Of a DNA stretch of 64,000 bases, positions 8,124 to 17,291 are shown piece by piece. The translations under genes and the position numbers were made by a program. How positions within the stretch are numbered: position 1 is the first letter of the stretch; every line of letters starts with the position of its first letter. Below the pieces are notes generated by a model that saw only the letters and a program-made list of their open reading frames with translations, had not been told where the DNA came from and did not search any database. Source of the stretch: Planctomycetaceae bacterium (GTDB lineage: Bacteria > Planctomycetota > Planctomycetia > Pirellulales > Pirellulaceae); contig JAJTFC010000009.1 of the NCBI GenBank assembly GCA_021298315.1, forward strand, positions 53,124-117,123. Direction: 5' to 3'.

Positions 8124-9476
8124 ATGATACTCCTACTTTTTTCCCTGCTGCAAGTATGTCTTACAAGTTCGATCGTCTTGGCCGCGTGTGTGCAGCGGGA
8201 AGATGACTCCTTACAGGCTGAATCTGGCTTAGATTCCATTTCAGCGATTGAGAAAATTCAGAAAGACTACGCTGAGTTCACTGGTAAAAGCAAATTGATT
8301 GCGAAGGAATACGAGAGTGTTTTAACGACACTAAGAGACACCGAAGCTGATTTCCAGAAGATACAAGTCGATGCTGTCAAGCAGCAGATGTCGGCGATGC
8401 AATCCTCGCTTCAATCGTTGGAGTACCAGAATCAAACTTATGAATACATACAGCGGTTCAACGACGGAGCCAATCCAGTACAAGGCAAAAGACCGAACGC
8501 TCGAACAGGTGGGAAAATAGCGAGAGACTCGGTTCGTACGCTCATTGACGCGAAGGCGAAGGCCGATTTGGCCGTCGCTAGCCGTGCAATCGAGCTTCAG
8601 CAACTCTCTGCCGCGCAGCAGGCTCTTGTGCGCAGGCGTATCGAGACGATTCAAAAGGGGCACACGCTCCAGCAAGAGTGGATCGAGTGGCACGCGGATT
8701 GGCCCAAGTTCATGGACCGCTATTGGCCTTACTCGGATCCCGAACGGCGAATGACTCACTCCCAAGTCCAGGCGTGCTTGGATGCTCTAGCCAAAGCGGA
8801 TTCTCAAGATATTCCCGCAATGATCACTTCGGCACTGCTCCTTGAGCGCATCGGTAAACACGATGAAGCGTTGGCCATGATCGATAAGGCCCTTGCAATC
8901 AAGACCTCCTTGGAAACCACCGGCATGCTTGCCAAGGTTTCGATTTTGTATTCGCTTGGAAAAACGAAAGAAGCCAAAGCCTCCTTGCTGGTGATTCATA
9001 AAAGTTTGGTTAACGTGCCATTGATGTCCCAGCAACCGATCGATCGCTGGCTCAAGGCTCGCATCGCCGCCTCGCAGAAGCAATATCCACAAGCGGAAGC
9101 GGAATGGAAATCGCTAGTGAATCACAAACCGATGGAGCTCGAAGCCCGACGAGCGTTGGCCCTGCTCTCGTTTGTTCGCGCAGAAAGATCACCCATCGAA
9201 GGCAAAAAGGCATTGAAAGAAGCCCAGCTTGCGATGGATCTCGAGCCCCGAGCCGATTGGTTCTCTCACTTTGTCCTGGGTGCTGCGATGCATGCAGCCC
9301 AACAGGGCAAGGAAGCGTTGAAGGAGTTGACCGAAGCCGAAAAGACAGCGACCGAAGAGAACCTTGAGCTCTGCAGCCGGCTCAGAAAACACATCCAAGA
9401 CGGCGAGCCATTCGAATGGGATTTTGTACATGCAAGCTCAACGAAGACCGCTGATGCAGAAAAACCCGACCGCTGA
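8124..9476 (+). CDS. TPR-repeat lipoprotein
   Basis: 450 aa. The N-terminus is a hydrophobic signal ending in a lipobox, VLAAC, with Cys at residue 22, so the protein is probably a lipid-anchored envelope protein. Residues ~40-115 are strongly heptad-like (EKIQKDYAEFTGKSKLIAKE), suggesting a coiled coil. From about residue 215 helical pairs of the TPR type appear, for example AMITSALLLERIGKHDEALA. No enzyme motif is visible. The last codons (TADAEKPDR) are made of the GACCGCTGATGCA-type repeat that fills the following intergenic region, so the C-terminus may have been altered by repeat expansion. Function unknown. Confidence 0.7.
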   Translation: MILLLFSLLQVCLTSSIVLAACVQREDDSLQAESGLDSISAIEKIQKDYAEFTGKSKLIAKEYESVLTTLRDTEADFQKIQVDAVKQQMSAMQSSLQSLEYQNQTYEYIQRFNDGANPVQGKRPNARTGGKIARDSVRTLIDAKAKADLAVASRAIELQQLSAAQQALVRRRIETIQKGHTLQQEWIEWHADWPKFMDRYWPYSDPERRMTHSQVQACLDALAKADSQDIPAMITSALLLERIGKHDEALAMIDKALAIKTSLETTGMLAKVSILYSLGKTKEAKASLLVIHKSLVNVPLMSQQPIDRWLKARIAASQKQYPQAEAEWKSLVNHKPMELEARRALALLSFVRAERSPIEGKKALKEAQLAMDLEPRADWFSHFVLGAAMHAAQQGKEALKELTEAEKTATEENLELCSRLRKHIQDGEPFEWDFVHASSTKTADAEKPDR

Positions 9477-9544
9477 TGCACACTAATATTCGCTAATAAA
9501 GACCAAAGCCGACCGCTGATGCACACTCATCAACGCTGATGCAG
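9467..9544. repeat. CCGCTGATGCACAC-type repeat, copy 1
   Basis: About 78 bp containing several GCTGATG units and AATATTCGCT, with AGACCAAAGCCGACCGCTGA at its centre. A homologous copy lies in direct orientation at 9811-9889. The left end runs into the last codons of the TPR lipoprotein gene. Confidence 0.7.
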
Positions 9545-9730
9545 TACCTGCAAAAATGCAACGATTTGCACCGTTAGCCGACTAGCGCCAGCGTCGGGCA
9601 TTGACCGTACACGGCACATCGCAATCGACCATCTTTATGAGAACGAATTCATCTCCATCGCTCCTGGCTCTTCGGCTGTTCCCCTGAAGCCTGATGCCTG
9701 ATGCCTGAAACCTGCGCCCTCCGCTTGGCC

Positions 9731-9768
9731 CCCTTTCGCCCCCAGGGCTTTGGCTGGGGGAGAAAGGG
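9731..9768. repeat. Long GC-rich hairpin
   Basis: CCCTTTCGCCCCCAG and CTGGGGGAGAAAGGG form a 15-bp stem with one mismatch around an 8-nt loop. No T-run follows, so it is not a classical terminator. Similar sequences are known as intergenic repeats in planctomycete genomes (from memory). Confidence 0.55.
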
Positions 9769-9810
9769 CGGGGGGATAGAGGGGGACGACCGTGCGTAGG
9801 GCTGTTTTTT

Positions 9811-9889
9811 CGAACCGCTGATGAACACCAATATTCGCTGATGAAGACCAAAGCCGACCGCTGATGCACGCTCATGAACGCTGATCCAG
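9811..9889. repeat. CCGCTGATGCACAC-type repeat, copy 2
   Basis: Direct copy of 9467-9544 with several substitutions. It shares AATATTCGCT and AGACCAAAGCCGACCGCTGA. The surrounding gap 9477-10078 also holds GCGTAGGG words (three copies) and runs of a 7-bp CCTAACG-type unit at 10030-10078. I see no gene in the gap. Confidence 0.7.
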
Positions 9890-10029
9890 CGCGTAGGGTA
9901 CGTGAAGCGGTTGTGCGCATTGGATGTCTCTGTTGGTTCTAGAAAAAAGTCGCCTCACAGAGATCGTAACAGGATAATCCACCAACCGCGGAACGTACCA
10001 TCGAGCGCGTAGGGCTGTTTGGCTGTTCC

Positions 10030-10078
10030 CCTAACGCCTAACGCCTAACGCCTTACGCCTAACGCCTTAAGCCTAAAG
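10030..10078. repeat. Short tandem repeat, 7-bp units
   Basis: Successive near-copies of CCTAACG (with CCTTACG and CCTTAAG variants) fill the space just beyond the stop codon of the SMP-30-like gene on the minus strand. A similar degenerate run, GCCTGATGCCTGATGCCTGA, occurs at about 9690 after the same GGCTGTTCCCCT word. Confidence 0.6.
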
Positions 10079-11041
10079 CTACTTCTTAGCCGGTAATATC
10101 ACACGTCCAGGAACGCCAAGATCCAATCGATAGACAGCCCCGGGTTTTCCATCCGCGTTGATCGCTCCGGTGACAAACAACTGATCATGCTTCGGGCCCC
10201 CAAAGGCGACGTTGCTCGTGAGTTGATTTCCCACCTTATAGGATCGCAGCAATTTACCAGTCGGATCAAGAACTTGGACCTGCCCCATCCCATAGTGGGC
10301 CACATAGAGATTGCCTTTGGCATCCAAGCACATGCCATCGGGTTGATTGTCTTCCCATTTGCCACTGGCGTTCTTGGGCAAATCCGCAAAGACTTTCATC
10401 GGACCGACTTTGCCTGGTGCCACAACCGGATACTCGAGCACTCGATTGAACTGGCTCTCACCAACAAGCAATCGCTTGCCATCTTGAGTCAGCACAATTC
10501 CGTTGGGGAATGCCAATCCAGAAGCAACTAAATGCGTCTTGCCCGCCCCATCGACATAGTGAATCGTCCCGATGAGTTTGTCTTTGCCAGAGTCGCCCGG
10601 ATCGGTGAAGTAAAAACCTCCTTGAGGATCGGGAGTCAAGTCGTTTGGGCCCCGAAGTGCTTTGCCATCGCATTCTTTGGAAGCATGAGGAAGTGGTTTG
10701 CCGTCGCGATCCAGATGGAGCACTGCATGCTGGCTTGCATCGCAGACCAAATGACTCCCATCGGCTAGAACTTTGTGGCCATTGGGTGCGCCGGTGACTG
10801 CGAAATCTTTGTGGGCTCCATCGAGTTGAAATACCGTCAGGGTTTTGTCCCAAGAGATATAGCCTTTGCCGTCATGATCAAAGACGACACCTTCGCAATA
10901 GCTTGGTACCTCAAAAAGTTTCACTGCCGTGATCTTGTCGGCACTGGGTAAGTCTTGTGCATGCATCCATCGAGAATCGGATGTCCAAGAGCCAATCAAT
11001 GTCAGCAAGCCAACCATCAAAGAGTTGATCGATCGCATCAT
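10079..11041 (-). CDS. Exported SMP-30/gluconolactonase-like beta-propeller
   Basis: 320 aa. The hydrophobic N-terminus (INSLMVGLLTLIGSW) followed by AQD is a Sec signal. The mature part is a six-bladed propeller of the SMP-30/gluconolactonase/LRE family, with typical segments GPNDLTPDPQGGFYFTD, GLAFPNGIVLTQDGKRLLVGES, PDGMCLDAKGNLYVAHYG and SNVAFGGP. The conserved Asn and Asp of these segments coordinate the divalent metal in known lactonases. The substrate is probably a sugar lactone in the periplasm, but it cannot be named. The gene stands alone, with repeat-rich DNA on its 3' side. Confidence 0.82.
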   Translation of the reverse strand: MMRSINSLMVGLLTLIGSWTSDSRWMHAQDLPSADKITAVKLFEVPSYCEGVVFDHDGKGYISWDKTLTVFQLDGAHKDFAVTGAPNGHKVLADGSHLVCDASQHAVLHLDRDGKPLPHASKECDGKALRGPNDLTPDPQGGFYFTDPGDSGKDKLIGTIHYVDGAGKTHLVASGLAFPNGIVLTQDGKRLLVGESQFNRVLEYPVVAPGKVGPMKVFADLPKNASGKWEDNQPDGMCLDAKGNLYVAHYGMGQVQVLDPTGKLLRSYKVGNQLTSNVAFGGPKHDQLFVTGAINADGKPGAVYRLDLGVPGRVILPAKK

Positions 11042-11253
11042 CGTAGAACCTTAACGAAGAGGAAATGAAAAACGAAACTTGAAAACCAACTGTCATCCTA
11101 TACGACAAAGAGAGCAATGCAAGAATGTCGCACCTGGGCTGAAATCGGACTTTATGAACAATAAAGCTTGGTCTGGCGAATCTGCTTAGGAGTACAATTG
11201 ACTGTAAAGGGATGGATTCAGTTCGATTCTCATGCAAACCCGAGGGTACAGAT

Positions 11254-11691
11254 ATGGCTTGGACAATCAACAAAGCGGTCTTGGTTCCTTATGATTTCTC
11301 AACCCATTCGAGGGTGGCTGTCGACAAGGCCTTGTCGATCGCCGATTCCCCTTCGCAGGTGCATATCCTTCATGTCCTGCCAACCTTTATCCCGTTAGCA
11401 CCCGAGGGGTTTCCGGTAGAAGCCATCGACGATCAAGTCCGTCTGGAGTACACCCAAAAGGCTCTCGATGAGGAATTTGCCGACCCACGCTACTCGCAAT
11501 GCTCCAAAGAAGTTTTGATCGGAGATCCTGGGTCGATTTGCGTCGATAGGGCCAAGAGCATCGGAGCCGACTTGATTGTTATTCCTTCGCATGGACGCAG
11601 CGGAATCACAAGGCTCGTACTCGGTAGTGTGGCTGAGCGTGTTGTTCGATTCTCCCATGTGCCAGTGCTGGTGCTCAAAATCACCGATTGA
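11254..11691 (+). CDS. Universal stress protein, UspA family
   Basis: Single-domain Usp of about 145 aa, cytoplasmic, of the ATP-binding type. It opens with KAVLVPYDFS, and the nucleotide-binding C-terminal motif reads HGRSGITRLVLGSVAERV, followed by the strand VPVLVLK. The ORF track starts at 11212, but the ATG at 11254 places the beta-1 strand at the usual position, so I prefer it. The 3' end overlaps the convergent APC permease gene by 11 bp. The precise stress role cannot be inferred. Confidence 0.85.
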   Translation: MAWTINKAVLVPYDFSTHSRVAVDKALSIADSPSQVHILHVLPTFIPLAPEGFPVEAIDDQVRLEYTQKALDEEFADPRYSQCSKEVLIGDPGSICVDRAKSIGADLIVIPSHGRSGITRLVLGSVAERVVRFSHVPVLVLKITD

Positions 11692-13450
11692 TTGCTCCAT
11701 GGGAGTCGTCCAAACGCCTTCGGCTGTGGTGGTATCCATAGCATGTGTAGACGAGCAATCCGATTAAGCACCAGATGCTAAACCAAGTCCAATTCAGGGC
11801 TCCAAGGCCAGCGATCAAGTAAAGATTGATCACGACTCCAAGCACCGGGATCGCGGACCATCGGTACCTGATCGCAGCAACCGACAAGCCTAGAAAGACC
11901 GATAGGAAAATCAAATACGGAATCCGGTCGTAATGAAATTTTCCTTCGGGCATCCAATCGCCCCAGAACTGATGGCTCTGAGGCAGTTTGGAGAGAATAG
12001 CAAGGTAGGCCACTAGACACATCGGAACGATGACATGGCCCGGCAAGTGGGGGACGCGAAAACCGCTCGGTCGCACAAGGTCCGCGCGTGAGTCGTGAGT
12101 ATCGGACACCAGAATCCCAGCGCATACGAACATGAATGCAAACAAGGTGCCGATGGAAGCAAGGTCGGTCACGAATTGCGAATTCAAAAACACCGTCGGT
12201 AGGGCGACCATAAGACCGGTGATGACCGAAGCAAACGCGGGTGTCTTGAATCTAGGATGGATCGATGCAAACCGCTTTGGAAGCAGTCCATCGCGTGCCA
12301 TGCTCATGAAGATCCGAGGTTGACCCAGCTGGAAGACCAGGAAAACACTCGTCGTAGCGATCACCGCGCTCAAGGAGATGATTCCCACCAATGAGGGGAG
12401 GCCCACTTTCCCGAAAACATAAGCCAGCGGATCGTCGACGTTGAGCTCCTTGTAAGAGATCATCCCGGTGAGTGTGAACGACAGGATGATGTAAATGATC
12501 GTGCACAGCAAAAGAGTAAGCAGCGTTGCTCGCGGGATGTCCCTCTGCGCATTCTTGCACTCTTCGGCAGTCGTTGAAATTGCATCGAAACCGATGTAAG
12601 CGAAAAACACACCGGCAATCCCTTTAAATACACCTTCGAGGCCGTTGGGAGCAAAAGGGCTCCAGTTTTCTGGTTTGATGTAAAAAAATCCGATCAAAAC
12701 CACCATCAAGACGACCGCCATCTTGAGCAGTACCATGGCGTTGCTGACCCGCTTGGATTCCTGAATGCCGATGATGACCAAGCCGGTGACCAGCAGATTG
12801 ATCAAAATCGCTGGCAGATCAACGATGAATTTAAAACCACCGAGGGAAGGTGCTGTCTGCCAAGCCTCGAGGTGTCTTTGTAGTTCACCGTTGAGGGTAC
12901 CACCTGCGGCTTCGACCGCAGCGGCTTGCTCCGGAGCACGCGCACAACTGTAGTAGTCCTGTACGAGCCACTGCGGAATATGGAAATTCAATCCGATACT
13001 TGCAAGCCATCCTTGCATCCCTTCAAGGAGATTCATAAAGTAGCTCGACCAAGCGAATGCAAGCACGCTATTGCCGATGGCGTACTCCATGAGCAAATTC
13101 CATCCGATCATCCAAGCCGTCAGTTCCCCGAAGGCAACAAAGGCGTAGGTGTAGGCGCTGCCGCTGACCGGTATGCTCGATGCAAACTGCGCATAGCACA
13201 ACGCTGAAAACAGACAGGCAACGGCGGTAATCACAAAAAGCACTGAGATCGCTGGGCCACCGTCGTAGGACGCCTTGCCAATCGTAGTAAAAGCTCCAGC
13301 CCCGATAACGGCAGCGATTCCAAAGCAAGTCAGGTCAAAGAGGGTAAGACTTCGAACAAGAGATTGGGAACTTTCTGACTCAATCTCTCGATCGATTTGC
13401 GACAATGTTTTGCGCTTGAGCAAACGTGCTTTGATCGATTCCCAAGTCAT
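11681..13450 (-). CDS. APC-family amino acid permease
   Basis: 589-aa inner-membrane transporter with about 12-14 hydrophobic segments. The first helix, LTLFDLTCFGIAAVIGAGAF, contains the unwound GAGAF glycine motif of APC transporters, and the helix-6 region reads GVFFAYIGFDAISTTAEE, as in cationic amino acid transporters (CAT-like). An insertion of about 60 residues follows helix 4-5 (CARAPEQAAAVEAAGG). Substrate is probably an amino acid, and cationic is only suggested. The start lies ~210 bp from the divergent alaS. Confidence 0.88.
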   Translation of the reverse strand: MTWESIKARLLKRKTLSQIDREIESESSQSLVRSLTLFDLTCFGIAAVIGAGAFTTIGKASYDGGPAISVLFVITAVACLFSALCYAQFASSIPVSGSAYTYAFVAFGELTAWMIGWNLLMEYAIGNSVLAFAWSSYFMNLLEGMQGWLASIGLNFHIPQWLVQDYYSCARAPEQAAAVEAAGGTLNGELQRHLEAWQTAPSLGGFKFIVDLPAILINLLVTGLVIIGIQESKRVSNAMVLLKMAVVLMVVLIGFFYIKPENWSPFAPNGLEGVFKGIAGVFFAYIGFDAISTTAEECKNAQRDIPRATLLTLLLCTIIYIILSFTLTGMISYKELNVDDPLAYVFGKVGLPSLVGIISLSAVIATTSVFLVFQLGQPRIFMSMARDGLLPKRFASIHPRFKTPAFASVITGLMVALPTVFLNSQFVTDLASIGTLFAFMFVCAGILVSDTHDSRADLVRPSGFRVPHLPGHVIVPMCLVAYLAILSKLPQSHQFWGDWMPEGKFHYDRIPYLIFLSVFLGLSVAAIRYRWSAIPVLGVVINLYLIAGLGALNWTWFSIWCLIGLLVYTCYGYHHSRRRLDDSHGAINR

Positions 13451-13660
13451 ATTGATCGCTTTCGCACAGGATCGAGTTGCCCAGTAAAGCCCATCGGATG
13501 AGCCCGAAGGCCGATGGCTCGATTAATTTGCCGAATATCGTAACGGTTCTCGTGCTCGGTAGGACTACGCGAGAGGGCATTTTGCGGGTAAATTTATCCC
13601 TTTCTTCGGGCCACCAAAAGAGCAACGCGGCCTTCGAGTTTATTGAAACCATCAAGAATT

Positions 13661-14293
13661 ATGAAAACAGACGAACTGCGCGAAAAGTATCTAGCCTTCT
13701 TCCAATCCAAGGGACACCATCGGCAAGCCAGTGATGTGCTGGTGCCGACCTGGGATCCCTCGGTACTTTTTACGCCTGCGGGGATGAACCAATTCAAAGA
13801 CCATTTCTTGGGTAAGGTCAAACTCGACTTCACCCGGGCGACGACATGCCAAAAGTGCTTGAGAACCGGTGATATCGATAACGTCGGCCGAACCGCTTAT
13901 CACCACACGTTCTTCGAGATGCTCGGCAACTTCAGCTTTGGCGATTATTTTAAAAACGAAGCCATCGAGTGGGCTTGGGAGTTGCTCACCGATAAAAAGT
14001 GGTTCGGGATCGATCCAGATCGATTGACCATAACGGTCTACAAAGACGATGACGAAGCCGCCAAAATTTGGAACGAGAAAATCGGACTACCGATGAGCCG
14101 GATTTCGAGGATGGACGAAGCCGATAACTTTTGGCCAGCGAGCGCTCCGAGCCAAGGTCCCGATGGCGTGTGCGGCCCCTGTTCGGAAATCTATTACACG
14201 CTCGATGGTGGCAAGAACGTCGAGATTTGGAACTTGGTTTTCACCCAATTCAACCGAGTTGGTAATCCACCGGATAACCTAAGACCCGGATAA
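13661..14293 (+). CDS. alaS: Alanyl-tRNA synthetase, N-terminal fragment (frameshifted)
   Basis: Start of the class II aminoacylation domain of AlaRS, which charges tRNA-Ala. The ATG at 13661 gives [14 protein letters not shown], followed by the motif [33 protein letters not shown] and [15 protein letters not shown], all as in AlaRS. The frame ends with DNLRPG and a TAA because a perfect 16-bp tandem duplication (14270-14301) shifts the frame. Removing one unit joins it cleanly to the downstream ORF. This fragment alone lacks the rest of the catalytic domain and would be inactive. Confidence 0.92.
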   Translation: MKTDELREKYLAFFQSKGHHRQASDVLVPTWDPSVLFTPAGMNQFKDHFLGKVKLDFTRATTCQKCLRTGDIDNVGRTAYHHTFFEMLGNFSFGDYFKNEAIEWAWELLTDKKWFGIDPDRLTITVYKDDDEAAKIWNEKIGLPMSRISRMDEADNFWPASAPSQGPDGVCGPCSEIYYTLDGGKNVEIWNLVFTQFNRVGNPPDNLRPG

Positions 14294-14301
14294 CCTAAGA
14301 C
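14270..14301. repeat. 16-bp perfect tandem duplication inside alaS
   Basis: CCGGATAACCTAAGAC occurs twice in direct succession (14270-14285 and 14286-14301). With one copy the frame reads [18 protein letters not shown], the expected AlaRS sequence. With two it reads into a stop. Replication slippage in the genome, or a read/assembly error, would both give this. Confidence 0.97.
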
Positions 14302-14303
14302 CT

Positions 14304-16499
14304 TTGCCAAGCAAGAACATCGATACAGGGATGGGACTCGAACGCGCCGCGAGCGTTCTGCAAGGTGTTCCTACCAACTTCCACATCGACATCTTGTATC
14401 CAATCGTCCAAGCTGCTGCAGAGGTTTGCGGAACCAACTACGCTTACGAAACCGATGATGGTCGACGTCTTCGCCGAATCACCGATCACGTCCGAGCTTG
14501 CACCTTTGCGATCCATGAAAATGTCTATCCCGGACCCAAGAAGGCTCGGTATGTGATCAAACGATTGCTACGACGAGCCGTTCTCGATGGACACCAAATG
14601 GGAATGCGCGAACCATTCCTTCACCAATTGGTTCCTGTCGTCGCACAGATGATGAAAGCCTCCTATCCTGAACTCTCCGAAACCATCGAGCGCGTCGCGT
14701 CAGTGATGAAGCGAGAAGAAGCCGACTTCTTCTCGACGATCGGTTCGGGACTGGATCGAATCGAACGTCTCTTTAGCGACATGAGCAGCAAAGGTACTGC
14801 GATGGTCGATGGGGCAGAAGCCGCGACGCTCTACCAAACACACGGCGTACCACCTGAGTTGTTCCAACAGATCGCCGCTGAACGAGGTTACTCCTTCGAT
14901 TGGGACGCTTACCGCGAAGCGATGCTCAGACACGGCGATATCAGCGGTGGCGGTACCATCGAACTGTTCGAAACAGGACCAATCGAGACCCTAAAGGAAG
15001 CGTTGCACCAGTCGGAATTCTTGGGCTATGTATCGACCAAATCCCCCGCACAGGTCAAAGGGGTGATCGTCGGTAAACCCAAAGACGATCGGCTCGTAAG
15101 TAACGTTTCGGTCGAAACCCAAGGGGATATGCTCCGCGTGGTTTTAGACCAATCCCCCTTCTACGGAGAAAGCGGTGGACAAGTTGGCGATTCAGGGAAA
15201 CTCCAAACACCAAGCGGTAGTTTTGAAGTCACCGATACCCAGAAAAGTGGTGATCTAATCGTCCACTACGGACGGATGCTATCGGGAACCATCAAGGAGG
15301 GGGAGACCGTGCAGGCGTTGGTCGATGAGAACCGTCGCAATGCAATCCGACGCGCCCACTCGGCAACCCATATCTTGCATCATGCTCTGCAGACCAAACT
15401 CGGCAAGCATGCACAGCAACAAGGTAGCAAGGTGGATGCTGATTGGTTGCGATTCGACTTTAGCCACCAAGATTCAATTTCCGAGGATGATCTCAAAGAG
15501 ATCGAAGGAATCGCCAATGCGAGGATATCGCAAGCAGCATCGATCCAGTGGGAAACCGTCCCGCTGGCTCGCGCTCGCGAACTCGGGGCGATGATGCTTT
15601 TTGGCGAAAAATACCCTGACCCTGTTCGCATGGTCTCCATGGGTGACTTCTCCCGCGAACTATGCGGTGGAACGCACGCAAGCAATACCGCTGAGATCGG
15701 AACGATCGAACTGCTCGCCGATGAGAGTGTTTCTTCAGGCGTCAGACGCATCACCGCACTGACCGGTTCGAACGCTCTGGAGCATAGGCACAGGATTGAA
15801 GCACAAGCAGCCGCGGCAGCCGAAAAACTAGGGTGCTCGATCGATCAACTCGGAAGCCGCGCAGTGGAGCTTATTACGGCGATTCGCAAGTTGAAAAAGA
15901 TCGCTACATCGGCAGGAGGCGGAGAAGCCGCTCCAGCAAAAATCGGAGGTCAAAACAAGTCTTCGCTTGGTAAGCCTCCTTATTTGGAGACCCGCAGCGC
16001 GCTCAAGCAAGCCGCTCGGGCATTGAACGTTTCTCTCGAGGAAGTCAGCGGTCGGATCGAAACACTTCTGACCGAAGAAAAACAACTCCATGAGCAACTT
16101 TCGCAACTCTCAAGTGCAAGTGGTTTCGATGTCGATCAACTCCTCGCCGATGCACAGAGCGTCGGACAGACTGCACTGATCATCGCCAAAGTACCCAATG
16201 CCAATCCAGCAATGATGCGGCAATGGATCGATCAAGTCCGCAAAAAATCTACAAAGCCAGTGGCTGTGATGTTTGCCACAAGCGATCAGGACAAGGTGAC
16301 GCTGCTTGCGGGGCTGAGCCAAGTCTTAGTCGATCAAGGACACAGCGCTGGAAAATGGATCTCTCCAGTAGCCCAAGCAGTTGGTGGAAGTGGCGGCGGT
16401 CGGCCAGACTTTGCTCAAGCTGGCGGGAAATTACCCGAGAAGATCGACGAAGCATTGCAGGTCGCTCAAGCGACTTGGCAGTCGATGGCAGGAAAATGA
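14304..16499 (+). CDS. alaS: Alanyl-tRNA synthetase, main fragment (frameshifted)
   Basis: Carries the rest of AlaRS: class II motif 3 region NIDTGMGLERAASVLQG at its start, the tRNA-recognition domain, the editing domain with the zinc-type motifs RAHSATHILHHAL and ELCGGTHASNT, and the C-Ala domain with GGRPDFAQAGG. With the N-terminal piece the protein would be about 940 aa, within the range of the family. The listed ATG is an internal codon, not a natural start. An ATGA overlap with tsaB follows. Because AlaRS is normally indispensable, a functional allele is expected in the living cell. Confidence 0.93.
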   Translation: MPSKNIDTGMGLERAASVLQGVPTNFHIDILYPIVQAAAEVCGTNYAYETDDGRRLRRITDHVRACTFAIHENVYPGPKKARYVIKRLLRRAVLDGHQMGMREPFLHQLVPVVAQMMKASYPELSETIERVASVMKREEADFFSTIGSGLDRIERLFSDMSSKGTAMVDGAEAATLYQTHGVPPELFQQIAAERGYSFDWDAYREAMLRHGDISGGGTIELFETGPIETLKEALHQSEFLGYVSTKSPAQVKGVIVGKPKDDRLVSNVSVETQGDMLRVVLDQSPFYGESGGQVGDSGKLQTPSGSFEVTDTQKSGDLIVHYGRMLSGTIKEGETVQALVDENRRNAIRRAHSATHILHHALQTKLGKHAQQQGSKVDADWLRFDFSHQDSISEDDLKEIEGIANARISQAASIQWETVPLARARELGAMMLFGEKYPDPVRMVSMGDFSRELCGGTHASNTAEIGTIELLADESVSSGVRRITALTGSNALEHRHRIEAQAAAAAEKLGCSIDQLGSRAVELITAIRKLKKIATSAGGGEAAPAKIGGQNKSSLGKPPYLETRSALKQAARALNVSLEEVSGRIETLLTEEKQLHEQLSQLSSASGFDVDQLLADAQSVGQTALIIAKVPNANPAMMRQWIDQVRKKSTKPVAVMFATSDQDKVTLLAGLSQVLVDQGHSAGKWISPVAQAVGGSGGGRPDFAQAGGKLPEKIDEALQVAQATWQSMAGK

Positions 16500-17275
16500 C
16501 CACGAACCTTCTGGCGCTTGAAACCTCTGGCCGAAGCGGCTCGGTTGCCTTGTCCTGTGCATCGCAACCACTCAGAGAACTTCAAGAATCCATGGGCAAT
16601 GGTTCCGACTTCGAAAGCCTGCTCGATCGAATCATGACGCATTCGATCGAGCTTGATCCTCGCTGGGGTTCTGCCAAAACGCTGGCTCCAGCGATTGAAG
16701 AGTTGCTATCGGTACAAGGGATCACCCCCGCCGATGTCCATGCGATCGCTGTGGTGCAAGGGCCTGGATCATTTACTGGTCTACGCGTAGGTATCGCGAC
16801 GGCCAAGGTCATGGCCTACGCACTTGGAATTCCTGTGATCGCTGTCGACACGCTGGATGTGATCGCCAAGGAGTTTTTCAAGTCTCGCACGCAGGGCTCG
16901 GATTCCATCGATCTTATCGCTGTCGTCGATGCCTTCCGTGGCCAATCTTTTTGGGCGAAGTATCAGTTGCACGACGGACGATGTGTTAAGACCGGGCAGA
17001 CTCGAATCGATGATAACGAATGCCTAGCCATGGAGATTCAAAGAGGTTCTCAAGGCGCTGAAGTATTCGTCGTCGGGCCATCGTTGCAAAAGCTCAAAGA
17101 CTGTTGCACGGAATCCAAGCACGCGTGGTTGGATTGCCAACCGCAGGCTGCAGTGGTTGCCGAGTGTGGCTGGCAGGCATGGCTTGGCGGTCAAACCTCC
17201 GACATCTTCAGCTTGCTGCCAATGTATTACCGAAGCAGTGCCGCGGAGGAAAAGCAATCCTCAGCAAAGTTGTAG
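16496..17275 (+). CDS. tsaB: tRNA threonylcarbamoyladenosine biosynthesis protein TsaB
   Basis: Scaffold partner of TsaD and TsaE in making t6A at position 37 of ANN-decoding tRNAs. 259 aa from the ATG at 16496, which overlaps the alaS stop (ATGA). The track's longer ORF from 16223 lies antiparallel in frame to alaS coding sequence and is not used. The N-terminus LLALETSGRSGSVAL is the ASKHA phosphate-1 strand, and VVQGPGSFTGLRVGIATAKV is the family signature, followed by VDTLDVIA. Coupling with alaS places two tRNA-related genes in one transcript. Confidence 0.93.
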   Translation: MTTNLLALETSGRSGSVALSCASQPLRELQESMGNGSDFESLLDRIMTHSIELDPRWGSAKTLAPAIEELLSVQGITPADVHAIAVVQGPGSFTGLRVGIATAKVMAYALGIPVIAVDTLDVIAKEFFKSRTQGSDSIDLIAVVDAFRGQSFWAKYQLHDGRCVKTGQTRIDDNECLAMEIQRGSQGAEVFVVGPSLQKLKDCCTESKHAWLDCQPQAAVVAECGWQAWLGGQTSDIFSLLPMYYRSSAAEEKQSSAKL

Positions 17276-17291
17276 TTCTTGGGTAAGCCTT

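Noticed and set aside
7928-8206. 92-aa ORF before the TPR lipoprotein
   Set aside because: Overlaps the lipoprotein gene start in another frame and shows no domain or signal.
9582-9920. 112-aa minus-strand ORF in the repeat gap
   Set aside because: Composed of the GCTGATG repeats and the GC-rich hairpin.
14277-14310. Programmed frameshift in alaS
   Set aside because: No slippery heptamer; the exact tandem duplication fully explains the shift.
16223-16495. N-terminal extension of tsaB
   Set aside because: It overlaps alaS coding sequence in another frame, and the ATG at 16496 gives the exact family N-terminus.
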